Source: Amaranthus tricolor
Lineage: Eukaryota > Streptophyta > Magnoliopsida > Caryophyllales > Amaranthaceae
Reading direction: 5' to 3'
Assembly (NCBI RefSeq): GCF_026212465.1
Contig: NC_080058.1
Span: forward strand, 8,361,485-8,425,484
DNA: 64,000 nucleotides
Within the stretch, counting starts at the first letter, position 1; the number at the start of each line of letters is the position of its first letter. Both the position numbers and the translations under genes were made by a program. Of the stretch, positions 48,501 to 58,667 are shown in pieces. The notes under the pieces are model-generated. The model saw only the letters and a list, made by a program, of their open reading frames with translations. It was not told where the DNA came from and did not search any database.

Positions 48501-51500
48501 CTTCATGGGGAGGTTGGACTGAAAGAATAAGCATCTAGCTGTCTCTAGTATGTGCTTGTGCTTTCTTTCCACCACCCCATTTTGCTTGGGAGTGTCAGCA
48601 ACAACTCATCTGTTGTTTTATGCCATGATCAAGGTAGAATTTCAAAGCTTCTCCTTTAGTTAATTCTCCTGCATTATCAGATCTTACAGCTTTAACTTTG
48701 AGAGACATTTGATTTTCAATGAGCTTTACAAATTGCATAAAGATTTGAGGAAATTTAGACTTGCTTTTTATTAAGAAAATCCAAGTCATTCTGCTAAAGT
48801 CATCTACAATTGTGATGAACATTTTACATATTGTCCTAGATGGGTATTTGAAAGGTCCCAAAATATCTAAATGGAAAAGCTCTAAGGGTTGTTTTGTTCT
48901 GCTCATGGACAGAGGATATGTGTTTCTTCTTTGTTTTGTAAGAGGAAAAATAGTACAGAAGACTTGATCCTTGACTAGGTTATTTTTCAACTCTGGTATG
49001 ATGTACTCAAGTCTTTGTATGGGCATGTGCCCCAATCTGAGATGTCATAGCTTGGTTTTATTGAGGAGATTATTGTTTCTTGTTGTCATGCCTGTGCATC
49101 TTGAACCACTGTTAGATTTTGTTTTAGCCTTTTCGTTTTGTATGACATATAGGCCATTCTTTTCTTCACTAAGAAGCCAAGGCTTCTTCATCAAGGTTTC
49201 CTGAATATAACACTCATTCAGAGTAAAGAAAATTTTGCATTGTATGTTAGATGACAACTTACTAACTGATATAAGATTATACTTGAATTTTACAACAAAC
49301 AATACATCGTGCTGTGTTATACCATTATGCAGTATGACTGTTCCTTTGCATTTGATTTTCTGTTTTGTGCCATCAGGTATGGTCACTTCTTGATTTTCAT
49401 TTTCAATAGAAGTATAATTTACAAATTGGTGGATATCATGACACATGTGGTCTGATGCTCCACTATCTATGATCCAAACATTCATGCTATATGTTGTTAA
49501 ACATAAAGTACCTGTTAGTTGAGTGGTATTAGCATGTGTTGTAGAGGTTTTAGGATCATCTTTGTTCAACATTTCCAAGATCTGCTGGTACTGATCTTTG
49601 GTGAATTTGGCATTGATATAGCCTTCTGATTCTTCTTGTGTGCTGGTTGTATTGGCATATGTGTTATTTTTGTTGTTCTCCCTTCTCCAAGTTTTGGCCT
49701 TATGATTTGCAGGGTAGCCAACAATCTTCCAACATTTTTCTTTTATGTGACCATTCATTTTGCAATGCTCACACCATAGTGTTGGCTTTTTGTTTTTGTT
49801 TCCCTCTGAATATTGGCTTCTATTGTTCCCCTTTTCATAGTATTTCCTCTTATATGCCCTACATGTTATTGTCTCATTGAGACTCCCTCCACTAGTGCTC
49901 AGTTGCAAATGAGTTTCTTCTTGTAAAAGAATTCTATAGGCTTGTGCAACAGAGGGTAGATTTGGCATCATTAACATGTTACTCCTAACTTGTTTGTATC
50001 TTTTATCAAGCTTCATGAGGAAGCTAATAAAATTTGTTGTTTAGTTGCATTTTAAACACTTTCTTGGCAACATCACAAGTGCAGTTAGCAGCAGCAGTGT
50101 AAGTGCATGTAGGAATGGGGTTTAAAGCATCAAATTCATCCCATAGGGTCTTGATTTTGGTAAAAAATTCTGATATACTCATTTTTGTTGTTTGTACTAG
50201 TGCATTTAACTCTTCCTGTAGAGAAAACATTTGTGCATTTGAGCTTTGGCCATACCTTTCTTCTAGTTCATCCCATATTTCTTTACAAGTCTTGAAAGAT
50301 AGGATGCTGTTTGCAATTGAATTTTCAAGAACTCCAATGATCCATCTCATCACAACATTGTCTACTCTATCCAATGCTCTTGCTGATGAGTTGTTGTTTG
50401 GTCTACTTAGAGAGTCATCTACAAACCCTAATTTGTTTCTTCCAGAAAGAGCAATGGTCATGACTCTTTTCCAATTGGAGAATCCCCTTCCAGCAAACAC
50501 AATATTCACAATCTTCTGACTATTGTCAAAAGGGTGAAGAAAATACACAGATGAAGGGTTCATGGTTGGATCTACATGACCATTATGTCCCTTTTGTGTA
50601 TTACCGTTTTGACTAACCATATCTTTTCCTTAGAAAAAGAAAGAGTAAGAAAAAAAGAGTAGGTAAAGAAGACAATCTGCTGATGTTTTCTTTGAGTTTC
50701 TTTGATCAGAAAGAAGGATGAATGGATTGTTTCTTGGATGAGTAATGTGGCTCTGATACCATGTTAACTTTCTGTAAATGGAGCACAAAGTGTTTGGAGA
50801 ACAGAAAAATATCAAGATCAATATTATCTCATTGATTCAGAAAGAGTGAATTACAATAAGGGGAAATGAAGTCTATATATAGACTTCTGTACAAAGGATA
50901 CACAAGTTGGTTACAACTCTAACTAACTACTAACAAACTTGCTAACAGAAATTAGCATAACAGAAAACAACAATCTAACAAACACTGCCACCTAATGAAT
51001 CTTTAGGCACGTGCAAATCAACCACTTCAACTAAGGCATAGAATGTTGATGCTGCTTGGACTTCATAGATCGGAATAGGGCACCTCAACTTCACTAAACT
51101 CTTCATCACAGCTTTCCATAGACTTTCATATCAGTTGCATTTGACCTCAGCTTCACTGATCTTTTGTTGTACTGCTCTTATTCTTATCAATTATTAAATA
51201 TTTCTCTATTCATTCTTAAAAATGAAGTGAATGAAACTTTAATTAATAAACTTAAACTTTTGGGATGAATAATTATTACTAGATAGCAAATTTAAGTTTA
51301 TTGTAGATTCTTATAATCCTACAATTCGATTCTACAGGTGCGAACGATTTCAAGTAAAATCCCGATTTTAACAACTTTGTTCACATATATGGTTTGAAGT
51401 TTTTGTTTATTGGTTATCATGAGCATCTCAAGTAGTTAAATCTTTTTTTTAAACTTGGATCATTTACTAGTCTCCGATTATCATGAATACATATAGTTTG

Positions 51501-54500
51501 ATTTTACATGTTTACATCAACCTATTGGTGCTTATCAGTCAATCTTTTGGGTCTCTTCACTAGTGAGTTGTCTCCTTCAAACCACAACTTGGGAAACTAG
51601 GCTATCACCAATTGTGAATCTATTCTAAAATGGTTATATATAAACAACCTTGTTAGTTGTTCCACTGTCTAGCTTTGTTTAGCGTTGTCATGAGACTGCA
51701 TGCAACTTGAATTCTTGATGCATTGATTTCACTTGATTGTGATGCTTACGTTTCTTTTAGTATGATAAATAAATGTTGATTGCTTATATATCTTTGAAGA
51801 GCTGCTCACTAGGCTTGGCCGCCCGGATTGAAAAATGAGCAAGCTTAGACAACATTTTTAAAAACCAATTTAATATTAGCATGCGGGTGACGGCATAAAA
51901 GAAATAAGCTGGGAAAACAAATTAAAGCGGTGAAAATTGAAAATAGGTGTACATAAAACTAAAGTGGTGTACATATTTGAGTGGCAGTATTGTAAATAAT
52001 TAGACATTGCTTAAATGGTGTACATATATGCTTAAAATTTGTACATACTCAGATGTCATTTTTGTAAATAATACGAATTTTTTCCTTTACAAAAATATGT
52101 ACACCCTATAAGATAATATGTACCCCTTTTGCTACGATATATATACCTCAGTCTAGTTTCAGTTTTTCACCACTATAAGCATGTTTTCGCTGCACCTCTA
52201 TTATAATGATTAAAAACAACTATGAAAAGAGTATTACAAGCTGTAAACATGAATAATAAACATTAATTTGATGCCAAGGGCAATGTCGTTTCCTACGGTG
52301 ACAAAGATTGCACCGTTTCTCTTTTTCCCAACCTAAACCATCTTTCGTTCTTGCTGCTACTCCTTGTATGTTAAATTGATTGCAAAAAATAAGTGTTGTA
52401 GTGTAGAATCATTCAGATTTTGATATTGTGGCTTAGGTGATTTGAGTTTTGCTCACATGAGACGATGTGAAGGAGAAAGATAATCCGAAGATAGAGGCAT
52501 AGAGCACTGCCTTAGTATTATACTTAGTTATAATGCTACATCATTACCGCTAATTCATCAGTTCCTGGCCATTATACTAATTAATGTTTTACCTAGTAAG
52601 GCTCCAAATTAGCTAGACTAACCCATCGTTCACATTGTAGGGATTTGGTACTCTGCTTAATTATAAAAGATTGAAGTCAACTTAATTATTTAAGAAAAAG
52701 GCTTGTTTATCTACGAGTCCTGCCCGCTAAGAAAAAGATAAGTAGTGGAAAATAAATTAAGCCACTTAATGCGGATGAACTTTTGAAATTTTGGGTCTGC
52801 CGGTAGATTTTTAGAGGTAAGCTTGATCGGCTACCCTCTCAAACCCGCTCATGAACACCTGTACTTAGAAACGAGTCTTCTTTTTGTAATGAATATGCCA
52901 TGTAAAAGGAAAATTGACCTCATTGATTTTGTTGAAAGCCACCACTCCCTCATGGAGCTCAAACGTGCTTTCTAAGAAGATGAGTCTTCTTTATTTGAAT
53001 ACAAAGTATGAATTGTTTATATTTGAGAAAATACTAGCGCCTCTTTACATAATGAAACAAGGCATTGTCCCCGGTGCACGAGTTTGGCATCTATTTTTTG
53101 TATTATTAAGCATGAACGATTAACTTTATCAGATTTTATCAAAATGCATGTGCCCCCTGGTCCTATTCTGTCCCTAAAGTTGATACTATTGGTTTGTACC
53201 TGACTATCTGTATTGACAATCCTCTTCCCCTATATCATGTTTTGACTTTTGATAGTGAAAAAGGGTGCCTCACTTATTCAATTTTTCATGGCTTCAAGGA
53301 AGGCATTGTACGGGTGTAACATATTTGATGGTTTGGACATAGCGACTCAGAACCTGTTTTCCCTCCTCACTGCAGACCCCCTGAAGGAGTGTAGCTGAGG
53401 TATCATGGAATCCCATTGTCCTAGTTCGGAGGTGCTGAATGTTGTGGTCATATAACATGCTTGTGTTCTTGTTTTTTGATTACTTTGGTAGTGGAAATAA
53501 AGTTCCTTTGTAAATTCAAAAGAACTTCCCATGCTCTAGAGGAGTTTAAGATTATGGATTATGTTAGGGACCATAGTGCAAAAACAAGGCCATATCGGTC
53601 GTATTGTAAAGGTTTTTAAATTTGCCGAACCAGTATTTTCCGCATAGTAAAGTAGTAAAAAACCGCATAGTCGTTCCAAGAGATATCATGGTTTAGGTCG
53701 ATATTAGGTGGTATGACAACCGCATTATCCTCATTTTACTGCATCATTGTGTCCGTTATCGCAACCACTACTGCATTTTTGCACTATGTTAGGGACCATC
53801 ATAAATTTTTTTCTCTATGCTCATCTTGAACGTCTACATTTCCTTGCCCAAATGCTCTTAAAATTGCCACTGCTGTGTGCATGTATATTTGCTATTGCAA
53901 GAGATATTGTCTTTTACTTTCTGAAGGTTGTTTGATGTTGGCTTTTCCTCATTGAAGCGTTCTTCACCAGCTTTCCTGGAACTATCTATGCTCTTGCTGT
54001 CATCGTTTTGTAACTTTTATTACATTTGTTCACTCTATAAGAGTTACTGTTAATTGGTGCTCTCTCCACATCATATGGCATGACAAGTGGCTGCAGTTTT
54101 ATGTAACAGATCAGCCGGACCTGTTACTGAAACTAGATATTATGACCAATTTGAGTGTGCCCACTAACGCCCAAAAGGACTTTTCTTATTATTCAATTCA
54201 TCAAAAGCTAATTCATTATTCCAAAGGGTGCTCTATATATAGCCTAAGCCCCATAAGACAACTAAAAATAACAACCATTCTAACTAACAAAACATAAAGA
54301 CTAATTAAATGTGTAATGTCGATAATGCCCTTGGATCCTTAACCCGAGTCATCACATTTTATTGAAATGCAACTATTAGTATAAATTTAGACCTTCGTAA
54401 TATATTTGTTGTGATCTGTTCTTTTTTCCCTCTGCAGTTTGGAGTTCCGTGGTGCCCTGTTCCTGCCTTTTCACGGTTTCCCTCATTTGAGTAAGCTTGC

Positions 54501-57500
54501 CTTCTCAGATTAGGATAGTATTTTATTTGACATGTTCTCCTTAAAATTTTGATCCTGATTCCTGTTACTTATTAAATCTTAACATTAATTTCTACTTATC
54601 TTATGCCACATTCAAAATCTGTTTTATTTAATATCCCCTACAGATAATTGAAACAATAGATGCTCTGTGTATGTACAATATTCAGATTTTCTGTTCTGTT
54701 TCAAATTATTTTCTTATTCATGAAGACTTAGTTCTTATCTGACTCTAAGACACTCAAACCAAAATAATAAACCCCTTGAAAGTTTCCAGTGTTGTCAGAA
54801 TTAGTTGCAATTTGTTTTTTTAAAAAACACGAGGTGCACACACTTCATAAGTGAAAGAGCATATATCATCCCAAAACCATATGGTAATGGGAAGAAGGTC
54901 TCTAATAGCTTATAAAGCGTGCACACCATTTTTAATTTGTCGATGTGGGATAATCCATCCCAACAGTTTTATGACTGACATTAAACCAACAATAAACCCC
55001 TCTTCTTCAAAATAGTTGATAATATATAGAAGTTTATCCGAAGGGTCATGCTCTCCAAGACTTGGGTGAGTTGCTGCATGTTCAACAAGGCTTGTAAGGT
55101 CTAAGTTGTTCCATTTGGAACTTTTATGAGGGATATTAAGGATATGATAGTGTAATTTCCTGCTTTGTTCGAGAAATCACGACCTATTTTTGTAGGATGA
55201 AGATTATATTGTAGTTAAACCAACTTTAAGTATCTTGGGAAACTAATGATTTGAGTTTCTTCAACATAATGGTGATTAGTACACTAATGTTAACCATTGC
55301 CAAAAGGCCCAAAAATATATGATTGGTGTACGATGATGATGATGATGATGACGATGATGATGACTGCCAAAAATATAATTAAGCACCTGAAACAAGAGGA
55401 CTTTGTCCCTGTCTTGTGTTATTAAGTCCACGAATTAGTTCACATGTTTCGTGCGTATATGATGACAGTAAATTTATGGGGTCACTACTACTAGTTCACA
55501 TTGATCTGAAGTTGTGTCGACTATAAAGTGTCATAAATATTTGAACATCATGTGCAAGATAGTTGTATCAATTTTGTCATATGTATTTTGATTAACATGC
55601 TAACTTGTTGACCATACATCCTACCCCTTGTTTAGGTGGGAATCACTGATGGCATTGGGGTTATGAAATGTTAAAAATGTTGTTGCTTAAATACTAATAC
55701 CTGGTAAATTTTATTTTCCTGTCTTTGCAGGGAGGGGGACTTCTCATCTGTGCCATGTAAGTTGTTATTTTTGCTTGTATAGTAAATAAAAAGCTTAATC
55801 ATTGATATTTAATAATGATAAAAAGGTCTTTTTGGTGCTTTTGCAGATCATGATTTTTTGGTTCAACCTGCTGTCTTTGCTGAACATACGGCTGTTTCAT
55901 CTTCTACTCATCAATGTCCTTACATGGCATATTATGGACCTGTTCATTCTTCATCCTCAAACTCTGTTGGGAGTGTGTCTGATGGCTCCAATTTTAGCAA
56001 TCGCTGGGGTGCCCCGTCTGGCCCCAGTGAAATGCCAACGTCTTATACCTTTGGTGCTACGGACCCACATCATCATGGTTGGGAGCATCACAACTTGAGA
56101 TTTTTGGCTAATGGCAGTCGCTTGAGTGCTTCTGATCAACCTTCGACTCCATCTTTGACGACAAGATCTTCTCGAGTCAATTCTGATGTACAAAGATCAG
56201 GCTTGTTTGTCCATCCATCTGTTGCAAGTCACAGGTGTGTTGACAGCCTTTCCTTAACTTCTCAATTTATGTTTCGTCTTTCTTTCCCCTCAATCACTGT
56301 ATCGCTTCTTCCCGTGCTATGAAGATTGTCCTGGTATTTGTAGTCGCATGGGCCATGGATTTGGTAGTTCCTAACGCCCCTCCCTTTTCCTCTTTTTCTC
56401 TTTTCCTTTCATAAAATCCAGGAGATTCTTTCCCCCTGGTGGCAGTAATGCTTTAAGGCTCATTACTGAGGCTGCCATGGACTTTTTTACCCTCTATGAT
56501 GGTTGAAATAAGGCATGATTTGGGACTTGACGATGTCTATGAAAACGAAGGCATAATTAGAAAGGTGGGAACTGATGGGGACCTTGCAAGGGTGCTGAGG
56601 GGTCAGACTGGTGAAAATAAAACTGTAGGTGCAGATGGTGGCTGGAATGGAAGGGAGGGGTAGTTTGGGGGCAGTCAAAATCTAATAACTTTATATTCAC
56701 AAATTCTCATGGTCTCATACAAGAGTTGCTCTTTAATAATACCAAAAGTTGAGTACTGGATTGGGAGGACCTTATCAATCTTAGGTATAATCTAATCAAT
56801 TGTTACTCTTTAGAAGACTACACAGTTAATTGATTGTTGGTAGTGTTTTAAGGACTATACCAACATACTATATTGTTGGGCCTGTTAAAGAAGAGGGAGC
56901 ATAATCGGAACTCATGGCATTTACGAGTATTATGATCCTTTCTTTACTATTGTTTTTGAATATAGAAAGCAAGTTTGAGAATTTGGCTTTAAAGATAAAG
57001 GATCAAAGATGATGATCATTGACTTCAAATGTATCTTATGCGAGTTCGTGATTATATGATAGACATTTATTTTACTCCTTTTTGGAGTAAGGCACAGTTT
57101 TCAATTGAAGATTGGGCACGTTATGGCCTATGAGGATTGCCATCTTACAAAGTTTCAAATGCTTAAGTAGTGGAGAATCTCTCAAAACAAATGATGGGAA
57201 TATTTTATTTATTCTCGACTTGATTTCATGTATTGGCATTTACTCTACATGTTATTATCACAGTTCTAGCGGTAGGGTCGGAAGCTCAATTGCTTCGTCT
57301 TTGGTTCCACCTTATCCAAGCAGCGCAGCTCGGGCTCGTGATCGTGCACAAGCTCTTCAGGCATATTTTCATCAACCTAGCAGTCCCCTGCCTATGCGTG
57401 CACCAGTTATACCCAATACAAGAAGATCCAGTGGTCATCTGAGATTGTCCCAAGGGCCCTCACTTCCCTCATCATCCGATCAGACAAGTAGTAGCTTCTT

Positions 57501-57717
57501 CGTCTACCCATCAGGTCTATCCACACGGAGCTACCCACAAGCAGAGAATCAATTATCCAGCAGAAATCAAGGTTGGGAAAGGGACAATTTGGCTTCTTTT
57601 CCATTAGCTCAGGGTGATAGAGATTCCATTTGGCTTTCCCACCAGATTGTTGGTGGCTCCAGCAGTTTCCGCCAACGTCATGGATCTGAACGGACCCAAT
57701 CACAAAATCGCTCATAA
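36589..57717 (+). CDS. RFI2: RFI2-type RING-H2 E3 ubiquitin ligase, retrotransposon-swollen
   Basis: Six exons join in phase to 414 residues: 36589-36745, 44942-45108, 54438-54490, 55731-55756, 55847-56234, 57264-57717. Residues 26-70 form a complete C3H2C3 RING: Cys26, Cys29, Cys46, His48, His51, Cys54, Cys67 and Cys70. Intron 1 falls inside it after His51. [20 protein letters not shown] and the Ser/Pro-rich remainder ([30 protein letters not shown]) match plant RFI2-like proteins. In Arabidopsis, RFI2 modulates red/far-red signalling and flowering time; substrates are not established from sequence. Introns 1 (8.2 kb) and 2 (9.3 kb) each contain an antisense copia element. Exon 4 is a 26-nt microexon. 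All exons are open, so the gene is probably functional if the large introns splice. Confidence 0.88.
36746..39460 (+). other. RFI2 intron 1, part before copia 1
   Basis: No gene is visible. Small repeat fragments include GGGGCAGACCTCCCCCGG near 38033 and GAGGCGCGAGGTGCACC near 39160. The latter resembles the style of the repeat at 14640-14780. The remainder is AT-rich. Confidence 0.45.
39461..39726 (-). repeat. Copia 1 3' LTR, truncated
   Basis: The stretch is near-identical to the outer 265 bp of the right LTR (shared AACAAACTAG, AACTACCTACTGCC, CTGTCCAAGGAGC). It begins after GAGGGGGGA on the minus strand and ends without the expected terminal CA. Confidence 0.75.
39810..43045 (-). pseudogene. 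Copia 1 pol, broken (protease, integrase, RT, RNase H)
   Basis: Domains appear in order in shifting frames. The protease motif reads DIGASDH instead of the usual DSGASDH (about 43030-42990). A GAG-pre-integrase HLRLGHLP motif lies near 42540. The integrase includes [16 protein letters not shown] and [12 protein letters not shown] (42377-41104). The RT includes [11 protein letters not shown] (about 40690). The RNase H includes [20 protein letters not shown] and [11 protein letters not shown] (40373-39810). Stops and frame changes at about 43046, 42614, 42100, 41100 and 40379 show decay. Confidence 0.8.
43046..44143 (-). CDS. Copia 1 gag (UBN2-type with zinc knuckle)
   Basis: A 365-residue open frame carries the plant copia gag pattern. 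[16 protein letters not shown] near the start and [15 protein letters not shown] precede [19 protein letters not shown], and near residue 270 a CCHC knuckle [14 protein letters not shown] followed by GYPP. Gag would package element RNA. The frame is intact but ends before the protease, which continues in another frame. It is only a transposon gene lying antisense in a host intron. Confidence 0.8.
   Translation of the reverse strand: MTTKEKHVNPTLNQASPYFLHPTDTGLKIVTNLFNVVGFKSWKRAVTIALSGKNKLGFVDSTVKCSTTSSSLGKAWDKVNDMVIGWLLNAMDEKVSGSVLYFKTAKEIWDELEHRFGQSSSALLFSVEEHIGKINQSCNNSIEDFYTQIKGLWDEVDALDPLPVCSCKSSECEISSKILKSQQRRRLIQFLIKLDDRYHQARSSILMLKDVPTVSEAYGILLQEQTHQEISKGGHTSANEEGIACRVHKRKSTDNRSKFGNKRANTNFNCEHCKLHGHTLDMCWKVHGYPPNFKSNTWKKENSTTGKANSVHNDNDAKNQGLVDAKFTPEQFSQLLALLDRQKTIANVLAKSASPILHILHVSIV
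44271..44645 (-). repeat. Copia 1 5' LTR
   Basis: This is a complete LTR of about 375 bp, starting TGACAAAG and ending ATTCA two bases before the primer-binding site TGGTATCAGAGC. Confidence 0.7.
44646..44941 (+). other. RFI2 intron 1, part after copia 1
   Basis: AT-rich intron sequence ending in the acceptor CTGCGCAG before exon 2. No element is recognised. Confidence 0.5.
45127..45555. repeat. Putative MITE in RFI2 intron 2
   Basis: GTTGTGTACAACCACCTTATA near the left and TATAAGGCGGTTGTGTTAATG near the right form an imperfect inverted pair. Further ACAAC(C/T)A(C/T)CTTAT copies lie at 45166 and 45196. The ends and target duplication are not resolved. Confidence 0.4.
45914..46318 (-). repeat. 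Copia 2 3' LTR
   Basis: A 405-bp repeat matching 50762-51189 (ACTTTCTGTAAATGGAGCAC, TAGGCACGTGCAAATCAACC). It lacks a segment of about 23 bp present in the other copy (ATATCAAGATCAATATT region). Its first bases are TAATAAG where the other LTR has TGATAAG. Confidence 0.85.
46282..49499 (-). pseudogene. Copia 2 pol, broken
   Basis: The protease [12 protein letters not shown] (about 49475) keeps the normal DSG triad, in the same frame as the zinc knuckle. The integrase follows with [14 protein letters not shown] and [14 protein letters not shown] (49035-48595), then [18 protein letters not shown] and [11 protein letters not shown] (48534-47863). The RT has [16 protein letters not shown] and [15 protein letters not shown] (47626-47306), then a YVDDI motif near 47255. 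The RNase H has [12 protein letters not shown] and [11 protein letters not shown] (47134-46609). Frameshifts and stops separate these blocks. Confidence 0.8.
49500..50620 (-). pseudogene. Copia 2 gag, frameshifted
   Basis: The N-terminal part (50620-50024) carries [28 protein letters not shown] and [19 protein letters not shown]. It ends after KMQLNNKFY, and the rest resumes in another frame at 50016 with [12 protein letters not shown] and the zinc knuckle [14 protein letters not shown]. The break near 50020 disables gag. Order and spacing match copia 1 gag. Confidence 0.8.
50762..51189 (-). repeat. Copia 2 5' LTR
   Basis: A 428-bp LTR with TG...CA ends on the minus strand (TGATAAGAATAAG to AAGTTAACA). 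It abuts the primer-binding site with no spacer. Confidence 0.85.
51382..53560 (+). other. RFI2 intron 2, part after the nested elements
   Basis: No second gene is visible in either strand. The short frames have no domain similarity, and the sequence is AT-rich and without clear repeat ends. Confidence 0.45.
53575..53785. mobile_element. Small element with 10-bp TIRs and a 14-bp flanking repeat
   Basis: The left end AGTGCAAAAA and the right end TTTTTGCACT are perfect inverted repeats. An exact direct repeat ATGTTAGGGACCAT (14 bp) flanks it at 53561-53574 and 53786-53799. The 211-bp interior is non-coding, with several CCGCATA/GCATTA words. Mutator-like elements have 8-11-bp duplications, so the length is unusual. 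Confidence 0.65.
53800..54437 (+). other. RFI2 intron 2, distal part
   Basis: At 54160-54345 a stretch (GGGTGCTCTATATATAGCC, ACAACCATTCTAACTAACA) resembles a retroelement LTR fragment, including a TATATATA core, but no second LTR or boundary was found. The intron ends with CTCTGCAG before exon 3. Confidence 0.35.
54820..54985. repeat. Probable dispersed repeat in RFI2 intron 3
   Basis: The stretch with CATCCCAAAACCATATGG, ATAAAGCGTGCACACC and GATGTGGGATAATCCATCCC resembles common plant LTR/TRIM-type fragments. Termini are not defined; the assignment rests on style only. Confidence 0.3.
55335..55364 (+). repeat. (GAT)n microsatellite in RFI2 intron 3
   Basis: About ten GAT units with two GAC interruptions. 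Confidence 0.85.
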
Positions 57718-58667
57718 AGACCATCCTACGTATCCCTTTTTTCGTTTTTATGTGAAAGTGGGAAAAATTTGTCGAATATTGCAAATACGGAAACATGGTC
57801 TTTTTTGGCTATTTGGTTGATCGAAAAGCTTGCCTGCCATAAAGGTAAAACAAATAAGTCGTTGAATCGTGGACTGAAATTGCCGTGCTAGAATGCCTGG
57901 AAGTTTGCTGGAAGGGGGAACTGAGTTTTGTTGCTTAAAACTTTGATTCCCTATATTTGTGCTGTTTTGTAAAAAAAACCTTCAGTTTTGGACGCTCATT
58001 CTTTCTTGCTCATTTTATTGGTATCATTTGCTACTTCTTTGCTTACTTATGAGACATTGATAATGTAATGATAATGATAAGATAATTTGATATTAATAAT
58101 TCATATTTTGTCCATCATCTCATATTAGTCCTAACTATTGGCTAACATAAAACAAATTATATTGTAATAGTAATCTTTTTTATTAATCTAACTATACTTT
58201 TAACTAAAATAATTTTATTTTGAGATAAAAAAGTATGCATTGTAATTTATATAATTTATAAGGATAAGATGAGCCTAACAGTATGAATTGTTCAAAGTTA
58301 ACCAATAGTAAGGATTAGTTTTAAGACTATGGACAAATATTTGTTTTATTAATGTCAATTTTTTCTGACAATAATAATACAATATAATAAGTCTATAGAA
58401 CATTTAGAGTTTTGTCAAATTGAGTATTTTTACAAATCAAAATATAATTGTACGACATTCAAAATGATTTTGTTAATACAACAATTAGGTTATCTTAACA
58501 TGGTTGGAGTTTGATCTTCCTATATGTCCTATATCATTTCTCTATAAAAAGGACAAGAATCTTTAAGGTTTTTGCCTTCACGAAAAGTTGTTATTACAGG
58601 TAAAAATGTGACTTGCTACATTTTATAGTAAATGTGAATTGTTGTCATTTGGAGCTTCAATATTCTG
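57718..58667. other. 3' region of the RFI2-type gene and AT-rich spacer
   Basis: The 3' UTR of the upstream gene probably runs to about 58080. The rest is AT-rich spacer. No other gene or element is recognised. Confidence 0.45.

Larger units (their letters stand above)
45914..51189 (-). mobile_element. Ty1/copia retrotransposon 2, antisense in RFI2 intron 2
   Basis: A full-length element of 5.3 kb reads right to left. The right (5') LTR is at 50762-51189, the primer-binding site TGGTATCAGAGC at 50750-50761 directly after it, then gag, pol, a polypurine tract GAGGGGGGA and the left (3') LTR at 45914-46318. A perfect 5-bp target duplication ATTAT is present at 45909-45913 and 51190-51194. The LTRs differ by roughly 20 substitutions and one deletion of about 23 bp in the left copy, so insertion is not recent. 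Coding frames are broken. It belongs to the same lineage as copia 1 but has different LTRs. Confidence 0.92.
45614..51373. mobile_element. hAT-type MITE split by copia 2
   Basis: The left part (45614-45913) starts ATTAAAATCACGATTCTACG. The right part (51190-51373) ends CCCGATTTTAACA, its approximate inverted partner. The 8-bp duplication ACTTTGTT flanks the outside at 45606-45613 and 51374-51381. Removing copia 2 and one copy of its 5-bp target leaves a MITE of about 480 bp rich in CGATTCTACGATT words. It sits in RFI2 intron 2 and is older than the copia. Confidence 0.75.

Noticed and set aside
57112..57263. Upstream extension of the last RFI2 exon as an independent gene start
   Set aside because: The open frame continues upstream by chance. 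The exon begins after the acceptor at 57263, where phase and family sequence agree.
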